DNA of 64,000 nt from Achromobacter spanius (lineage in GTDB: Bacteria > Pseudomonadota > Gammaproteobacteria > Burkholderiales > Burkholderiaceae_B): the NCBI RefSeq assembly GCF_029637605.1, contig NZ_CP121261.1:2294001-2358000 (forward strand), given 5' to 3'. The notes beneath the pieces were generated by a model. That model did no database searches. It saw only the letters and a program-made list of their open reading frames with translations, and had not been told where the DNA came from. Positions 21,169 through 28,866 of the stretch are shown piece by piece (the stretch's first letter is position 1; every line of letters begins with the position of its first letter). The position numbers and the translations under genes are program-made.

Positions 21169-22551
21169 TCACCGTGAAAAGCCCGGCATTTGCTGCCCGC
21201 CTACGGGGCCCATCAGGTAATAGCCCCAGGCATTGAAAGTCGAATCCGATACTTCTTGCCGCCCGCCCGGCAGCGGCAACGTCACGCCGCGCGCAATCGG
21301 GCGCACCAGTCGCGGCGTCACCACGATCACCAGTTCGGTGTCTTCTTGCGAATAATCGACGCTGCGAAAGAACGCCCCAATGATCGGCAGGTCACCCAGC
21401 ATCGGCACTTTGTTGACCATCGCCTTGGTCTGCCGCGACACCAGACCGCTGATCACGAAGCTTTCGCCATCGCCCAATTCAACGGTGGTGTCCGCGCGGC
21501 GCGTGCGCAGCGCCGGAATGAACGCGGGGTTGTCTGAACCGGGGTTGATGAGGATGGCGTTGCTGTAGTCCAGCTCGCTTGCCTCGGGCGCCACCTTCAA
21601 GGAAATGCGGTCGCGCGACAGCACGGTGGGGGTCACTGTCAGGCCGATACCAAAGGGCTTGAAGGTGACGGTGGTGGTACCCAGGCCGCCGGCCTCCGGA
21701 ATCGGCAATTCGCCGCCCGCCAGGAAGCTGGCGCTCTGGCCGGTCAGCGCCACCAGCGTGGGCTCGGCCAGCACGCGCGCCATGCCGTTGCTTTGCAAGA
21801 GGCGCAGGCGCGCCGCAAAGTTGTTGGAGTCGTAGAACAACGAGAAACCCGAGGCGATGGCGCCAGCCGGGTTGAAGCCCAGCGGCGAGGACAGGCCCGA
21901 GAGCGCCTGCGAACTGGTGCCCGCCCAGGGGCCACCGCTGGCCGCGAAGTTGATGCCGGCCTGCTTGAGCACCGTCCGCGACACTTCCACGACCTTGACC
22001 TCGACCTGGACCACGCCGCCCGTGCCCGCGGTCGACACGTCGACGACGTTCTTGTCGCCCACGGCCGCGGCGGCGGCCTTTGCCGCGGCAATCTGCGCCA
22101 GCGGGGTTTCGGAATAGCCGGAAACGACGGCGCGGTCGCCAGCGATGTCGACGTTGACCCCGCCTTCGATGCCACGGCTGGCCAGCGCGGCTTGCACCGA
22201 CGACGCCACGCGCACGTTCCAGATCTGCGGCGCGGCATTGTTGCCGGTCCAGATCTGAAGCTGCGTGGTGCCCGCCTTTTTGCCGTAGATCAGCAGCGAG
22301 CCCGCGCGCTTGCCCGAGGCCGGCAGGATTTTCACATCGGCTACCTCGGGGTCGCCAATGGCGATGCGGCGCGGCGTGGCACCATCAAGCATGAGGGATT
22401 GCTGGCCCTTGACGGCCACCGCGATATCACGGACGGGTGCATTCGCCCCCGTCGCGGGCGCGGCGGTTTGCGCCAGGCTGACGACACCGTATGTCATCGC
22501 CGCTGCGGCCGACAGGACGCAGATCATGGTGGTGCGCTGATATCTCTTCAT
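21169..22551 (-). CDS. cpaC: CpaC/RcpA, Flp pilus outer-membrane secretin
   Basis: This secretin-family protein (460 residues) forms the outer-membrane pore for the Flp pilus. It has a signal peptide MKRYQRTTMICVLSAAAAMT onward (1 to about 30). A pilus/BON-like N-domain with GRRxxI-type ATPRRIAIGDPEVADVKI (about 55-72) follows, then a secretin domain (about 190-430) containing VPMLGDLPIIGAFFRS. I place the start at ATG 22551, where the signal peptide begins. A TTG at 22620 overlapping the cpaB stop would add 23 atypical residues. Confidence 0.92.
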   Translation of the reverse strand: MKRYQRTTMICVLSAAAAMTYGVVSLAQTAAPATGANAPVRDIAVAVKGQQSLMLDGATPRRIAIGDPEVADVKILPASGKRAGSLLIYGKKAGTTQLQIWTGNNAAPQIWNVRVASSVQAALASRGIEGGVNVDIAGDRAVVSGYSETPLAQIAAAKAAAAAVGDKNVVDVSTAGTGGVVQVEVKVVEVSRTVLKQAGINFAASGGPWAGTSSQALSGLSSPLGFNPAGAIASGFSLFYDSNNFAARLRLLQSNGMARVLAEPTLVALTGQSASFLAGGELPIPEAGGLGTTTVTFKPFGIGLTVTPTVLSRDRISLKVAPEASELDYSNAILINPGSDNPAFIPALRTRRADTTVELGDGESFVISGLVSRQTKAMVNKVPMLGDLPIIGAFFRSVDYSQEDTELVIVVTPRLVRPIARGVTLPLPGGRQEVSDSTFNAWGYYLMGPVGGQQMPGFSR

Positions 22552-22616
22552 TGTGCCGGATCTGGTTATTTTGAAAGGTCCAGCCGCGGGCGGCACCTGG
22601 CCACGCGCGGCGATGA

Positions 22617-23567
22617 TCAATAGCGAACGCGCTCGGATTTATCTCCCCGCACGATTTCGATGGTTCTGCCACCGCCACCCGTCGTCGCCACGCGGTTGAC
22701 GGGGGCCCGGGCAGCGGGCGTGGTGCCTTCCAGTTGCAGCAGGCTCTCACCCGCATACGCGCGGTTCGGACCGACCAGCAAGGCCTCGCGCTGCGCCGGC
22801 GTCAGATCCGCGCGCGTGGGCAACACCGTGCCGCGCTTGGCGAACAGCGTCTCGTCGGGCACGGCGTCGTCGCCTACCGGGCGCAAGGCCAATTGCAGGC
22901 GGCCGGCGCGGCTTGCCAGGATCAGCTCGTTGATATGTTCGACGGGCACCGCCAGCACCGCCGTGCGCGCTGGCTGGCTGGGGCCTTGCTGCAGCGCCGA
23001 TTTTTCTTCCGGGCCATCCACCGAGGCCTTGCCGTATGCCAGCACGCGCAGTTGCGCTTGCAGCAGCCGGGCCTGGCCGCCCGAGATTTCCTGGTTCTTT
23101 TCCACCATGAAGAACACGTCGACCATGTCGCCCGGTGCAATGCGGTTGCCACCGCCCACCACTTCATCGACCGCAATGGCGACGGCGCGCTCGCCAGGCT
23201 TGAGCTGCCTGGCAAGGCCTTGCGCCAAAAGGCTGGGCACGATGGGGTCGCCCGCCGCGATGTCCACGCGCGTCACCGACCCTTCCAAGGGCGCGGTGTT
23301 GTCAAAGCTGTTGGACAGCGACACCTGCCATTGCGCCACCGACAGCATTTTTTCGGCTTCGATCCGGGTGCCGGCGGGAATGGCTTCCTTGGCTACCACG
23401 ACGGGATAAAACTTGACCGGCGGCGCGGCGGGCGCGGGGGCCGTGGCCACCGGAACCGGGCTTGCCGGCGGCGCGCTGGGGTGCGACGCCAGGCGCCAGG
23501 CCAGAAAGGCCAGCACCATGCCCGCCACCAACAAAATGCCCGCGATGATCTTGCTAAGACTGCTCAT
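22617..23567 (-). CDS. cpaB: CpaB/RcpC, Flp pilus assembly protein with SAF domain
   Basis: This 316-residue protein has one N-terminal membrane helix (about 5-26: KIIAGILLVAGMVLAFLAWR), an Ala/Pro linker and an SAF domain near 50-120 (VVVAKEAIPAGTRIEAEKML). A CpaB/RcpC C-terminal region follows. The family supports or gates the secretin. The ATG at 23567 has AGGGA upstream and overlaps the stop of the preceding tadE-like gene as ATGA, showing translational coupling. Confidence 0.92.
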   Translation of the reverse strand: MSSLSKIIAGILLVAGMVLAFLAWRLASHPSAPPASPVPVATAPAPAAPPVKFYPVVVAKEAIPAGTRIEAEKMLSVAQWQVSLSNSFDNTAPLEGSVTRVDIAAGDPIVPSLLAQGLARQLKPGERAVAIAVDEVVGGGNRIAPGDMVDVFFMVEKNQEISGGQARLLQAQLRVLAYGKASVDGPEEKSALQQGPSQPARTAVLAVPVEHINELILASRAGRLQLALRPVGDDAVPDETLFAKRGTVLPTRADLTPAQREALLVGPNRAYAGESLLQLEGTTPAARAPVNRVATTGGGGRTIEIVRGDKSERVRY

Positions 23568-24064
23568 GGTGTCCCTTGCGATATCTGTACGATGGCTTTC
23601 GACGACAACCTGCTTGGCACCCAGTCCTTGTTGGTGCCAGGCAACAGGACGATGAACGACTGCAAGGTGGCCAGCAAGGGCCAGGACTGGGTGTTGTAGG
23701 TCATGGCGACGGTGGCGCAGTTGGCCACCTGGCCGCCGGATCCGGCCCACGTGCATGGGGCGCGCGTGGTGGCGCAGGCAACGGCCGAACCCGTCGTGAA
23801 GACGCTCATGGCGGCGGTGCAGGCGTCGCCCTGCACGTTCGGGCTGCCGGTGATCTGCGCGTGCACGGCGGCGCGCGCGCCTTCGCCGGCGGCGGCGGCC
23901 AGTTGTTGCTGCATCCAGAACAGCACGCCGTAACCGACCACGGCGCAGATGAAGATCAGCAGCATGGTCAAGGTCAACGACAGCTCAAGCGCGGCAATGC
24001 CGCGTTGGCGGATCAATCGGGGGCAAGGGCGAAGAGGACGGCGCAGAGGCATGGGTTGGGTCAT
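23564..24064 (-). CDS. TadE/TadF-like pseudopilin of the tad locus
   Basis: This 166-residue protein has a TadE-type N-terminus: basic leader ending RQRG, then IAALELSLTLTMLLIFICAV, a single membrane helix with the glutamate at +5. Such proteins are minor pseudopilins processed by the TadV peptidase. Four cysteines in the exported part could form disulfides. The start at 24064 is supported by GGGAGG seven bases upstream; an in-frame ATG at 24082 lies inside the preceding gene. Its stop overlaps cpaB. Confidence 0.88.
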   Translation of the reverse strand: MTQPMPLRRPLRPCPRLIRQRGIAALELSLTLTMLLIFICAVVGYGVLFWMQQQLAAAAGEGARAAVHAQITGSPNVQGDACTAAMSVFTTGSAVACATTRAPCTWAGSGGQVANCATVAMTYNTQSWPLLATLQSFIVLLPGTNKDWVPSRLSSKAIVQISQGTP

Positions 24065-24065
24065 G

Positions 24066-24590
24066 TCAGCCTCCCACGCCAACCGTGTTGCCCAGATGGA
24101 CCGTGGCGCGCGCGCTCAACACGCTGGACGCCGGCATCATGGCCAACTGCAACAGCGGGAACGACGGAATCAGGGGATTCGCGCCATAGGCGTATGAGAC
24201 CGTCACTTCAATCTGGTCAGGCGCCAAGGGCTGGCCGCTGCAGGTGCCGCCAGCGCTGCTGCTCAAGGTTCCCCCGCTATCGCACACCGCCACCTTGATG
24301 GACGCGGACGACATCGACGACATCCATTGAGCGATATCCAATGCCGTGTCGCGACCGGCGTTGGCCCGCGCTGCCAGCGAGGCCGAACCGGCCTGCCATT
24401 GCAGCACCTTGCGCGCGCCGTCCTGCGCTGCCAGGGTCACCGAATTTTGTGCAAGAAACACCAGCCCGTAGGTCAGGATGCCGTAGAGCACCAGGAAGAA
24501 CACCACGAATACCAGGGCGAATTCAAGGGCATAAGAACCACGCTGAGCGCGGCGACGCCCAGATACATCGCAAAGGGAACCTGGCTCCAG
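24066..24590 (-). CDS. TadE-like pseudopilin, start unclear
   Basis: The conserved part begins RRRAQRGSYALEFALVFVVF, a TadE leader with one membrane helix. An exported domain of about 120 residues with one Cys pair follows. Its reading frame overlaps the 3' end of tadV by about 80-115 bases. No ATG, GTG or TTG is present in frame for about 100 codons before the conserved start. The nearest in-frame near-start is CTG at 24590, and the nearest ATG is at 24842, deep inside tadV. A non-AUG start, or a sequence error near the overlap, are both possible. Confidence 0.75.
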   Translation of the reverse strand: MEPGSLCDVSGRRRAQRGSYALEFALVFVVFFLVLYGILTYGLVFLAQNSVTLAAQDGARKVLQWQAGSASLAARANAGRDTALDIAQWMSSMSSASIKVAVCDSGGTLSSSAGGTCSGQPLAPDQIEVTVSYAYGANPLIPSFPLLQLAMMPASSVLSARATVHLGNTVGVGG

Positions 24591-25000
24591 CGTTGCGTCA
24601 ACGCCCAGTAGCGCGACACCACCACGACCGCCAGACTGTGCAGCCCCGCCAGCACGCTGGCCAGCACCAGCACCAGCACCAGCACCAGCGGCGCCAGGCC
24701 CAGCCACAGCCCCAGAATGGCGATGGCCTTGATGTCGCCCGCGCTCATCAGGCGCCGCCCCCAAAGCGGCAGGAACAGAAAGGCGGCCAGAAAGCCCGCC
24801 AAGGTCATCAGCCAACCCGTCCAACGCGGGGGGAACATCCATCCGGGCACGAGCGCGGCGGCAGCCAACCAAAGCAGTTGCGCCGCGAATCCCGCCACGA
24901 TCAACGTGTTGGGTACGCGGCGATAGCGCAGATCGTTGTAGATCAGCGCCCCACTCCAGCATACGAACAACAGCAGCCACAGCACTTCCCCTGGATACAA
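24473..25000 (-). CDS. tadV: TadV/CpaA prepilin peptidase
   Basis: This 175-residue polytopic protein matches the A24-family prepilin peptidases of tad loci, which cleave Flp and TadE/F leaders. The two catalytic aspartates are visible in IYNDLRYRRVPN (near residue 22) and MSAGDIKAIA (near residue 89), within a chain of about five membrane helices. Translation appears to start at TTG 25000 with AAGAAGG upstream. The last 15 or so residues run into the next gene and look non-conserved. Confidence 0.9.
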   Translation of the reverse strand: MYPGEVLWLLLFVCWSGALIYNDLRYRRVPNTLIVAGFAAQLLWLAAAALVPGWMFPPRWTGWLMTLAGFLAAFLFLPLWGRRLMSAGDIKAIAILGLWLGLAPLVLVLVLVLASVLAGLHSLAVVVVSRYWALTQRWSQVPFAMYLGVAALSVVLMPLNSPWYSWCSSWCSTAS

Positions 25001-25083
25001 GGCAGGACCTTCTTATCAATCAGATTCAACGGCAGGCGCGTTCATCCAGACGAACGTGCCCCGGTCAAGCAACTGATACAGAC

Positions 25084-25127
25084 CGCGTACCGCGAGGGCT
25101 CACCACACTGAGCCGCCACGGTACGCG
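25084..25127 (-). other. Hairpin between flp and tadV
   Basis: Outer arms CGCGTACCG / CGGTACGCG (9 bp) and inner arms GGCTCA / TGAGCC (6 bp) form a two-part stem in the 145-bp flp–tadV spacer. There is no T-run, so it more likely stabilises flp mRNA or partly attenuates readthrough, letting the major pilin be made in excess. Confidence 0.6.
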
Positions 25128-25145
25128 TAGCAAGACAGGGCGTGA

Positions 25146-25328
25146 TTAAGTACCGCCGCCGGCCGTATCGAGCTTGCCGCCCAGCCCCGTGAACATATCG
25201 CCGAGGGCATCAGTGAAGGTGCCCACGGCAGCGATCAGGGCCACTGCCACCAGACCTGCGATCAGCCCGTATTCCAGGGCGGTGATGCCGTCTTCGTCGT
25301 TCCAGAACTGCGCAAGTTTCGCTTTCAT
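25146..25328 (-). CDS. flp: Flp family type IVb major pilin
   Basis: This 60-residue Flp prepilin is the structural subunit of the tad pilus. The leader MKAKLAQFWNDEDG is followed by the processed N-terminus ITALEYGLIAGLVAVALIAA, with Glu at +5 and Tyr at +6 as required for TadV cleavage and pilin packing. A short Gly/Thr-rich tail follows. CAGGAG lies six bases before the ATG. It is first in the tad operon, followed by a stable hairpin. Confidence 0.96.
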   Translation of the reverse strand: MKAKLAQFWNDEDGITALEYGLIAGLVAVALIAAVGTFTDALGDMFTGLGGKLDTAGGGT

Positions 25329-25402
25329 TTCGAACTCCTGACACTCGCTTGATAATTGAGCCGATCCGCGATGCGGCGCCGACCCCCTATTCCCGGTATT
25401 TC

Positions 25403-25418
25403 TGCTTCGCGAATGCCC
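25403..25418 (-). promoter_or_regulatory. Weak candidate sigma-54 promoter for flp/tad
   Basis: On the minus strand, GGGCATTCGCGAAGCA has GG and GC exactly ten bases apart (-24 at 25416-25417, -12 at 25404-25405), about 75 bases upstream of the flp start. It matches only part of TGGCAC-N5-TTGCA. Its interest comes from the sigma-54 activator encoded in the same locus. Confidence 0.3.
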
Positions 25419-25444
25419 TGCATCCGTTCGCAGACCGGGCCCTG

Positions 25445-26275
25445 CTAACCCGGCCCCAGCGTGGAGCCAGGCGCCTTGCCTGGTTCAGCCACAGGCGCCG
25501 ATTCAATGAAAGAGTCGATCCGCTGCGCCATGCGCGCGCGGAAACGGTTTGACGCCCGCTGCAATTGCCAACGCATGATCAGCAACATGACCGCGGACAG
25601 CACGAAAGCGATATACGGCAGCATGACCCCGCCAATTTGCAGGCTGGTGCTGTCGCGCGGGGCGGTGCAGATAACCGTGCCAGCCGCCGCGCCGGTGTAA
25701 TGCATGCCACACACGGCCACCGCCATCAAAATGGCCGCGCCGCCGCGCTGAAACTCGTTCTGGGTATTGAAAGCCAGCCACAGTGCGGCCGAAGCGGCAA
25801 TTACGGCGATAAGCACCGATAAAACGACAATGGGCAAATTCCACATCAACACCGCCGGCATGCGCATGGCGCCCATGCCCAGATAATGCATGGCGGCAAC
25901 TCCCAGGCCGGCGGCCAGGCCGCCCATGACGCAGCGGCCGAACGTGAAGTTCGCGCGTCCGACGTACCAGAACGCCCAGCCGGAAAAGCCCGCGGCCACC
26001 AGGAAACTCAGTATGGTCAGACCAAGCTGATAACCCACATCGAAAGGCAGGTTCTGCGCTTGCATGCCAATGAAGTGCATGCTCCAGATACCGACACCGC
26101 CCATCGCCACGGCACCGATGAGGATGTAACCGATGCGGATATCACCGTCTTGGGTTTCGGTGCGGATGCCGGCCGCCGCCAGCAAGGCGACATACGAACC
26201 CAGCACTGCTGTCAGGAATGACAAAGCAACCAGGCCGCTGTTGAACGACAGCGGAACGATATCGCCCGGGTTCAT
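25445..26275 (-). CDS. Orphan MHYT-domain membrane sensor
   Basis: This integral membrane protein of about 276 residues is built from the MHYT sensor domain. The repeated motifs MHFIGMQA, MHYLGMGAM and MHYTGAAA are visible across seven predicted helices. MHYT domains are thought to sense diatomic gases or bind copper through the Met and His residues. Usually a GGDEF/EAL or kinase output domain follows; here only a short cytoplasmic tail remains. I chose ATG 26275; ATGs at 26287 and 26332 are alternatives. It lies upstream of and in the same direction as flp, 116 bases away. Confidence 0.85.
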   Translation of the reverse strand: MNPGDIVPLSFNSGLVALSFLTAVLGSYVALLAAAGIRTETQDGDIRIGYILIGAVAMGGVGIWSMHFIGMQAQNLPFDVGYQLGLTILSFLVAAGFSGWAFWYVGRANFTFGRCVMGGLAAGLGVAAMHYLGMGAMRMPAVLMWNLPIVVLSVLIAVIAASAALWLAFNTQNEFQRGGAAILMAVAVCGMHYTGAAAGTVICTAPRDSTSLQIGGVMLPYIAFVLSAVMLLIMRWQLQRASNRFRARMAQRIDSFIESAPVAEPGKAPGSTLGPG

Positions 26276-26332
26276 GAACGGCCCCATTGAAGGCGCCGCA
26301 AACCAAAGAGCGGGATCGGTTGATCGCGCCAA

Positions 26333-26700
26333 GCATTATTAGGGTGATGCGCGCCCATTTTGTGGACTCCCGGTGGCTCATAACCGATGTGTTTTTGATA
26401 CGTTTATATAGTCTTATCTATTAACATTTAATACACATCAGGGTTTTTACCTATATTCGCTATTATGCGGCTACAGACATGTAACCGATACAGCAAAATT
26501 CGCGCCAAATAGATTAAAAACCCCTAGTTAACCCTTATATATCGTGAATATTTTCGTTCCTGAGAATTTCTATATGTTGTAATCCTGTCGTGCCCATATG
26601 GTCACAATGAAATAATTTGTTATTACTACTCGCCACTGGCACCATACTACCCACGGCGCACCGAAGACCTTTTACCAATGTTGTGTCCCTTTATATATTC
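26333..26700. other. AT-rich intergenic spacer
   Basis: The 430 bp between the divergent MHYT and TpsB-like genes is conspicuously AT-rich against GC-rich neighbours, with many TTATAT, TATTAA and TTTATA tracts. No plausible gene is seen in it. It probably holds promoters for both genes and may be a target for an H-NS-type silencer. TGGCACC near 26636 resembles half of a sigma-54 site, but the -12 half is missing. Confidence 0.55.
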
Positions 26701-26724
26701 AATATATCGGCAATACCGAATATT
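26701..26724. promoter_or_regulatory. Candidate operator upstream of the TpsB-like gene
   Basis: An imperfect inverted repeat AATAT-AT-CGG, five bases, CCG-A-ATATT lies 40 bases before the TpsB-like start codon, at the edge of the AT-rich spacer. It could be an operator or a 5'-UTR hairpin. Confidence 0.35.
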
Positions 26725-26763
26725 CATCGGGACTGCGTCGGCGGAAACCGAGACACATAGGCA

Positions 26764-28473
26764 ATGAGACGTACGTACCCGGCAAGTTCGCTTACCCTCG
26801 CCCTTATATGCATCTTTGCCCTTGGCGCCCAAGCGCGGGCAGATGGCCCGCTTCGGGGCAACCCCGTGGATGCCCTGCCGCAGCTTGAAAGGCCGCCCGG
26901 CGCCACGCAGCCACCACCCGTGGTGCAGACCGCCACGCCAGAGCAATTGGCGTTGCAGGCCAGGCTGGCGCAACGCATCGTGCCGCTGAACTTTGACGTA
27001 AGCGGCGTACACGCCATTCCCTTCGACGAGGTTTCCGCGATACTCAGCCCACTGTCGGGCAAGGAGATCAGCCTGGGCGAACTGGTCCAGCAAGTCGACA
27101 AGATCACACAGCTATACCGCGACAAGGGCTATCCGCTGTCGTTCGCGCTGGTGCAGAACCAGACGTTCGCCAACGGCCTGGTCGTGGTGACCGTGGTGGA
27201 AGGGTTTATTGCCAATGTGCGGATTGAAGGCGACATCGGTAACGCGCAGGGTCGTTTGGACACGCTGGCCGGCCCGCTCACGGAAGAGCGCCCGCTGAAA
27301 CAGGCCACGCTTGAGCGCCAATTGAATCTGATGCGAACCGTACCCGGCGTGAAGTTCACGCCCAGCCTGGATTTGCCGCGCCGCGCCGATGGCGCCACTG
27401 AACTGGTATTGGCGGCCACGCGCCACCCGTTCAGTTTGACGGGCGGCATCGCAGACCTGGGTACCGGCATGCAACCCTTGGTCAATATGGGCGCGAACAG
27501 CCTCACGCCACTGGGCGAACAGGTGAAACTGACGGCGGCGGTGCCATTCAATACCGATGACGTCAAATACGTCATGGGCGAAATCAGCGTGCCCATCGGA
27601 CCCGACGGTTTGGCGGTCAAGGTGGATGGCTACCACTATGACGCCAAACCCCAGGACGACGCGATCGAATACCTGGGTTTTGAAAGGCGCGTCAAGAACG
27701 ACCGCATCGGCATCGGCCTCAGCTACCCGATTTTGCTGAACAACACGCGCTCACTGACCGGCACGGTGGGTATGTATGCGGCCAATTCCAAAGACCGGTA
27801 TGAAGCGCGCAATTCAGATCGTTGGTTGCAACAAGACGCCCGCGTGCGCGCCGCTAATATCGAACTACGATATATACAGGTGTCTGAAAGCCAAACCACG
27901 GACGTCAGCGGCAGCGTGTCCAAGGGGTTTGACGGGGCGGGCGCCAAGAAGGACATCTCGACCAATTACGGTTATTCAGCCACACCAATCCTGGACCTGG
28001 ATTTCGTCCGCTATAACCTCAATGCCAAACAAACGTTTGCCCTGCCCGCCCAGTTCGGACTGGTCTTCTCTGGCGCGGCGCAGTATTCCAGCAATATCTT
28101 GCCGTCTTCGGAACAGGTATCGTTCGGCAGTTGGCGCTATGCCATGGGATACCCGCAAGGCGAACAAAGTGGCGACAAAGGCGTGGGCGTATCAGCGGAA
28201 GTCAACCGGCGCTTTGGCACCGGCTGGGAATACCTGCCCAGCGTCCAGCCTTATGCGCTGATCGACTATGCGCGCACCTGGTACAACAACAAGGACTTGC
28301 AAGCCTTGAACCAGCGGCACCTGTCATCGGTGGCGCTGGGCCTGCGGTTCACGGACGACAAATACTATTTGTTCGACTTCAACGTGGCCAAGCCCATCGG
28401 CTCCGCCACCGTCAACAATGACCGAGACGTGCAGTTCAACGCCAACTACTCGCTGTTCTACGACGCCTTCTGA
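26764..28473 (+). CDS. ShlB/FhaC-family (TpsB-like) outer-membrane transporter
   Basis: This 569-residue protein has a signal peptide (about 1-26, ending AQARA), a proline-rich linker and a POTRA domain (about 75-150, containing YRDKGYPLSFALVQNQ and VVTVVEGFI). A 16-strand-type barrel ends in Phe (LFYDAF), the outer-membrane signal. TpsB proteins export or activate large exoproteins. The L6 tip motif, normally VRGY/LRGY, here reads RYAMGYP (Ala460-Met461-Gly462-Tyr463), so the conserved Arg is missing; the following SGDKG is kept. No TpsA with a haemagglutinin-type TPS domain is nearby; the next gene encodes a Gly-rich lipoprotein. Confidence 0.9.
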   Translation: MRRTYPASSLTLALICIFALGAQARADGPLRGNPVDALPQLERPPGATQPPPVVQTATPEQLALQARLAQRIVPLNFDVSGVHAIPFDEVSAILSPLSGKEISLGELVQQVDKITQLYRDKGYPLSFALVQNQTFANGLVVVTVVEGFIANVRIEGDIGNAQGRLDTLAGPLTEERPLKQATLERQLNLMRTVPGVKFTPSLDLPRRADGATELVLAATRHPFSLTGGIADLGTGMQPLVNMGANSLTPLGEQVKLTAAVPFNTDDVKYVMGEISVPIGPDGLAVKVDGYHYDAKPQDDAIEYLGFERRVKNDRIGIGLSYPILLNNTRSLTGTVGMYAANSKDRYEARNSDRWLQQDARVRAANIELRYIQVSESQTTDVSGSVSKGFDGAGAKKDISTNYGYSATPILDLDFVRYNLNAKQTFALPAQFGLVFSGAAQYSSNILPSSEQVSFGSWRYAMGYPQGEQSGDKGVGVSAEVNRRFGTGWEYLPSVQPYALIDYARTWYNNKDLQALNQRHLSSVALGLRFTDDKYYLFDFNVAKPIGSATVNNDRDVQFNANYSLFYDAF

Positions 28474-28511
28474 TATTGGCTGCCCGTGGCCCGGGCACAC
28501 CGCGGTTACCC

Positions 28512-28540
28512 AAAAGCGCCTGTTTCGACAGGCGCTTTTT
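28512..28540 (+). terminator. Terminator of the TpsB-like gene
   Basis: AAAAGCGCCTG / CAGGCGCTTTT with a six-base loop and T-run lies 39 bases past the stop. It separates the transporter gene from the lipoprotein gene, so the two are separate transcription units. Confidence 0.88.
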
Positions 28541-28591
28541 CATGGGCGCGTCACATCGCGGATGTCGATTATTTATGAATGTCCCCCACAC

Positions 28592-28624
28592 GACGTTACG
28601 TAACGTGGCCCGTAACGTAACGTC
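28592..28624. promoter_or_regulatory. Palindromic upstream site 1 (possible enhancer or operator)
   Basis: GACGTTACGT (28592-28601) and ACGTAACGTC (28615-28624) are perfect 10-base arms with 13 bases between, rich in the unit TAACGT. It lies about 200 bases upstream of the sigma-54 promoter, a distance usual for enhancer-binding proteins. Confidence 0.55.
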
Positions 28625-28661
28625 GGATTACCGGCCATTCGTAACATTCGCAGGGTTTTTG

Positions 28662-28681
28662 TGGTCGCAAATCTGCGACCA
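28662..28681. promoter_or_regulatory. Palindromic upstream site 2 (possible enhancer or operator)
   Basis: TGGTCGCA and TGCGACCA are perfect 8-base arms separated by four bases, about 115 bases upstream of the sigma-54 -24 element. It could bind a Fis-type activator dimer or the nearby MarR protein. Confidence 0.55.
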
Positions 28682-28793
28682 TCGCCCGCTAGTACAAACC
28701 CTGAAACCAACCGAATAAGGCACTGATAAATAAGCACTTTTTCTCTAAAAGGACGTAACACGGCCATGCACATCCTGGGGTTTTGAAAAATCT

Positions 28794-28810
28794 TGGCACG
28801 GTTTATGCAT
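28794..28810 (+). promoter_or_regulatory. Near-consensus sigma-54 promoter of the Gly-rich lipoprotein gene
   Basis: TGGCACGGTTTATGCA matches the sigma-54 consensus TGGCACG-N4-TTGCA with one deviation. GG is at 28795-28796 and GC at 28807-28808, exactly ten bases apart. The start codon lies about 58 bases downstream. The remainder of the 393-bp gap (28474-28866) holds the terminator and the two palindromes listed separately. Confidence 0.7.
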
Positions 28811-28866
28811 CTAGAGCCGTATCGGGCAGTTTCTTTGCCTGGACCATCCAACCCGAGGAGCTCGTC

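Noticed and set aside
24842..25019. Long N-terminal extension of the TadE-like protein
   Set aside because: The extension is the out-of-frame reading of tadV with Gly/Ala/Arg-rich composition and no domain.
28782..28810. Sigma-70 promoter TTGAAA/TATGCA before the lipoprotein gene
   Set aside because: The spacing would be only 15-16 bases with a poor -10, whereas the same bases fit a sigma-54 promoter much better.
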